Source: Flavobacterium gelatinilyticum
GTDB taxonomy: Bacteria > Bacteroidota > Bacteroidia > Flavobacteriales > Flavobacteriaceae
Length of the DNA stretch: 64,000 nt
Reading direction: 5' to 3'
Assembly (NCBI RefSeq): GCF_027111295.1
Contig: NZ_CP114287.1
Location: 1,860,001 to 1,924,000 of the forward strand
The position numbers and the translations under genes were made by a program. A model generated the notes under the pieces. That model saw nothing but the letters and a program-made list of their open reading frames with translations, did no database searches and was not told the DNA's origin. This document shows, in pieces, positions 63,196 through 64,000 of this stretch (positions are counted from its first letter, which is position 1; each line of letters begins with the position of its first letter).

Positions 63196-63239
63196 TTGCG
63201 CAACCAAAAAGTTGCGTATATTTGCAACTGATTAGTTGC
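63196..63239 (+). promoter_or_regulatory. Promoter with two GCAAC-N6-GTTGC operators upstream of ArsR gene
   Basis: TTG (63196-63198), 18 bases, TATATTTG (63217-63224) form a promoter. Two palindromes GCAAC-N6-GTTGC at 63200-63215 and 63224-63239 are spaced by 24 bases and flank or overlap the -7 element; the first extends to CGCAAC/GTTGCG. This layout is expected for autorepression by the ArsR-type regulator encoded just downstream. Confidence 0.75.
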
Positions 63240-63257
63240 TTATTATTTTTACTTAAA

Positions 63258-63584
63258 ATGAAACGAGATATTTTTCAGGCCATTGCCGATCCGACCCGAA
63301 GAGCCATTCTGGTATTGGTTTCTTCAACTGCATTGACACCAAATGCTATTGCAGAAGAATTTGACACCACCAGACAGGCGGTTTCTAAACACATCAAAAT
63401 ATTAAATGAATGTGATTTACTGGAAGAAAAAAAAGTGGGCAGAGAAATTTATTATCAGCTAAAAATCGATAAAATGAAAGAAATAGATCACTGGCTCGAA
63501 CAATTTAAGAAAATATGGGAAAGCCGATTTAGTCAATTAGATAAAGTATTATTGAATTTAAAATCTAAAGAAAATGAAATCTAA
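63258..63584 (+). CDS. ArsR-family helix-turn-helix repressor
   Basis: A 108-residue winged-HTH regulator: DIFQAIADPTRRAILVLVSSTALTPNAIAEEFDTTRQAVSKHIKILNECDLLEEKKVGREIYYQL. There are no Cys residues for metal sensing in the usual helix positions, so it is more like the ArsR subfamily that pairs with SRPBCC proteins than a metal sensor. The ATG at 63258 gives the normal start; an upstream in-frame TTG lies inside the promoter. The next gene's start codon lies inside its 3' end. Confidence 0.9.
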   Translation: MKRDIFQAIADPTRRAILVLVSSTALTPNAIAEEFDTTRQAVSKHIKILNECDLLEEKKVGREIYYQLKIDKMKEIDHWLEQFKKIWESRFSQLDKVLLNLKSKENEI

Positions 63585-64000
63585 TCTATTAATGAATTTT
63601 TCCATAGATAAGGAAAATAAAACCGTGAATGTAAAACGCGAATTTAACGCCTCATTGTCGAATGTCTGGTCTGCCTGGACCGAAGCCGAAATTCTGGATC
63701 TGTGGTGGGCGCCGGCTCCTATGAAATCCAAAACCAAAAGTATGGAATTTAAAGAAGGAGGCAGAAGATTATACGCCATGATTGCTCCTGACGGTGTTGA
63801 GCGTTGGAGTACTTTTGATTATTCTTCGATTTCTCCTAAAACAAATTTCAAATACGCTGCTACTTTTTGTGATGCCGATGGAAATCCAAATTCTGAATTT
63901 GGAAGTTCTTACTGGGACATTTCTTTCTCTGAGCAGGGAGACTCAACTTTTGTCGACATCGTTATTAGAAGAGACAGTCTGGAAGAATTGGAAAAGATCG
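63574..64000 (+). CDS. SRPBCC (AHSA1-like) family protein, partial at right edge
   Basis: An open frame of 142 codons from an ATG at 63574 continues past the window end. The sequence VNVKREFNASLSNVWSAWTEAEILDLWWAPAPMKSKTKSMEFKEGGRRLYAM is the start of a START-like SRPBCC domain of the AHSA1 type, a hydrophobic ligand-binding fold. ArsR-SRPBCC gene pairs are widespread. The start overlaps the ArsR gene by 11 bases, so the two are coupled; an ATG at 63592 is an alternative. Confidence 0.88.
   Translation, partial: MKSNLLMNFSIDKENKTVNVKREFNASLSNVWSAWTEAEILDLWWAPAPMKSKTKSMEFKEGGRRLYAMIAPDGVERWSTFDYSSISPKTNFKYAATFCDADGNPNSEFGSSYWDISFSEQGDSTFVDIVIRRDSLEELEKI

Overview
The window looks like chromosomal DNA of a Flavobacterium or close relative (Bacteroidota, Flavobacteriia). 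This is inferred from low GC (roughly one third by eye), the near absence of Shine-Dalgarno sequences, repeated upstream matches to the Bacteroidota -7 promoter element TAnnTTTG, and gene content: a TonB receptor with a DUF4249 lipoprotein, monomeric NADP-isocitrate dehydrogenase, long NusB, DUF3276, and many small lipoproteins ending in a Cys lipobox. No rRNA, tRNA, CRISPR array, prophage or insertion sequence was seen.

Layout. 1-4.1 kb: a cut-off lipoprotein gene, an HMG-CoA lyase gene with a non-ATG start, a SatD-family plus DUF3307 membrane protein pair behind a six-fold 28-bp-spaced palindrome array, and pyrD. 4.5-10.6 kb: a sulfatase locus (exported arylsulfatase, OprO/P-like porin, low-complexity secreted protein, exported formylglycine-generating enzyme). 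10.7-15.5 kb: peptidase T, a YdeI-like protein, and yajC, nusB and leucine dehydrogenase on the minus strand. 15.7-22.4 kb: ABC exporter, DUF3276 protein, three alpha/beta hydrolases, a CsaA-like tRNA-binding protein, a thioredoxin-like protein and a GreA/Rnk-like factor behind a structured leader. 22.5-27.7 kb: a minus-strand block with a 35-residue lipoprotein, a cyclophilin-FKBP fusion, an MFS transporter, a cupin, an archaemetzincin-like lipoprotein, a sugar isomerase and an FMN reductase. 27.8-45.2 kb: trmD, rplS, icd, TonB receptor/DUF4249, a RidA-like protein, thiamine pyrophosphokinase, rlmF, a ParE-type toxin-antitoxin pair, uvrB, dipeptide epimerase and DUF1456. 45.5-54.8 kb: sucC and the gltB-gltD-lysA nitrogen/lysine block. 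55-64 kb: a looser region of small membrane proteins and lipoproteins, an XRE regulator, a DUF1624 protein, and an ArsR-SRPBCC pair that runs off the right edge.

How genes work together. The sulfatase, porin and formylglycine enzyme plausibly form one outer-membrane/periplasmic unit for sulfate-ester use. gltB and gltD encode the two glutamate synthase subunits. sucC and icd are TCA enzymes. SatD/DUF3307 and ArsR/SRPBCC are overlapping gene pairs, each behind its own operator-like palindromes. Gene ends are well marked by hairpin terminators. Several intergenic gaps hold palindromic or repeated elements of the kind scattered through Flavobacterium genomes.

The strongest unexplained signal is the six-site, exactly 28-bp-periodic ATTAC-N8-GTAAT array upstream of satD. 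Next are the leader with competing hairpins and a small GTG-started ORF before the GreA/Rnk-like gene, and the exported formylglycine-generating enzyme. All functional calls come from motif and family recognition by eye; no database search was run.
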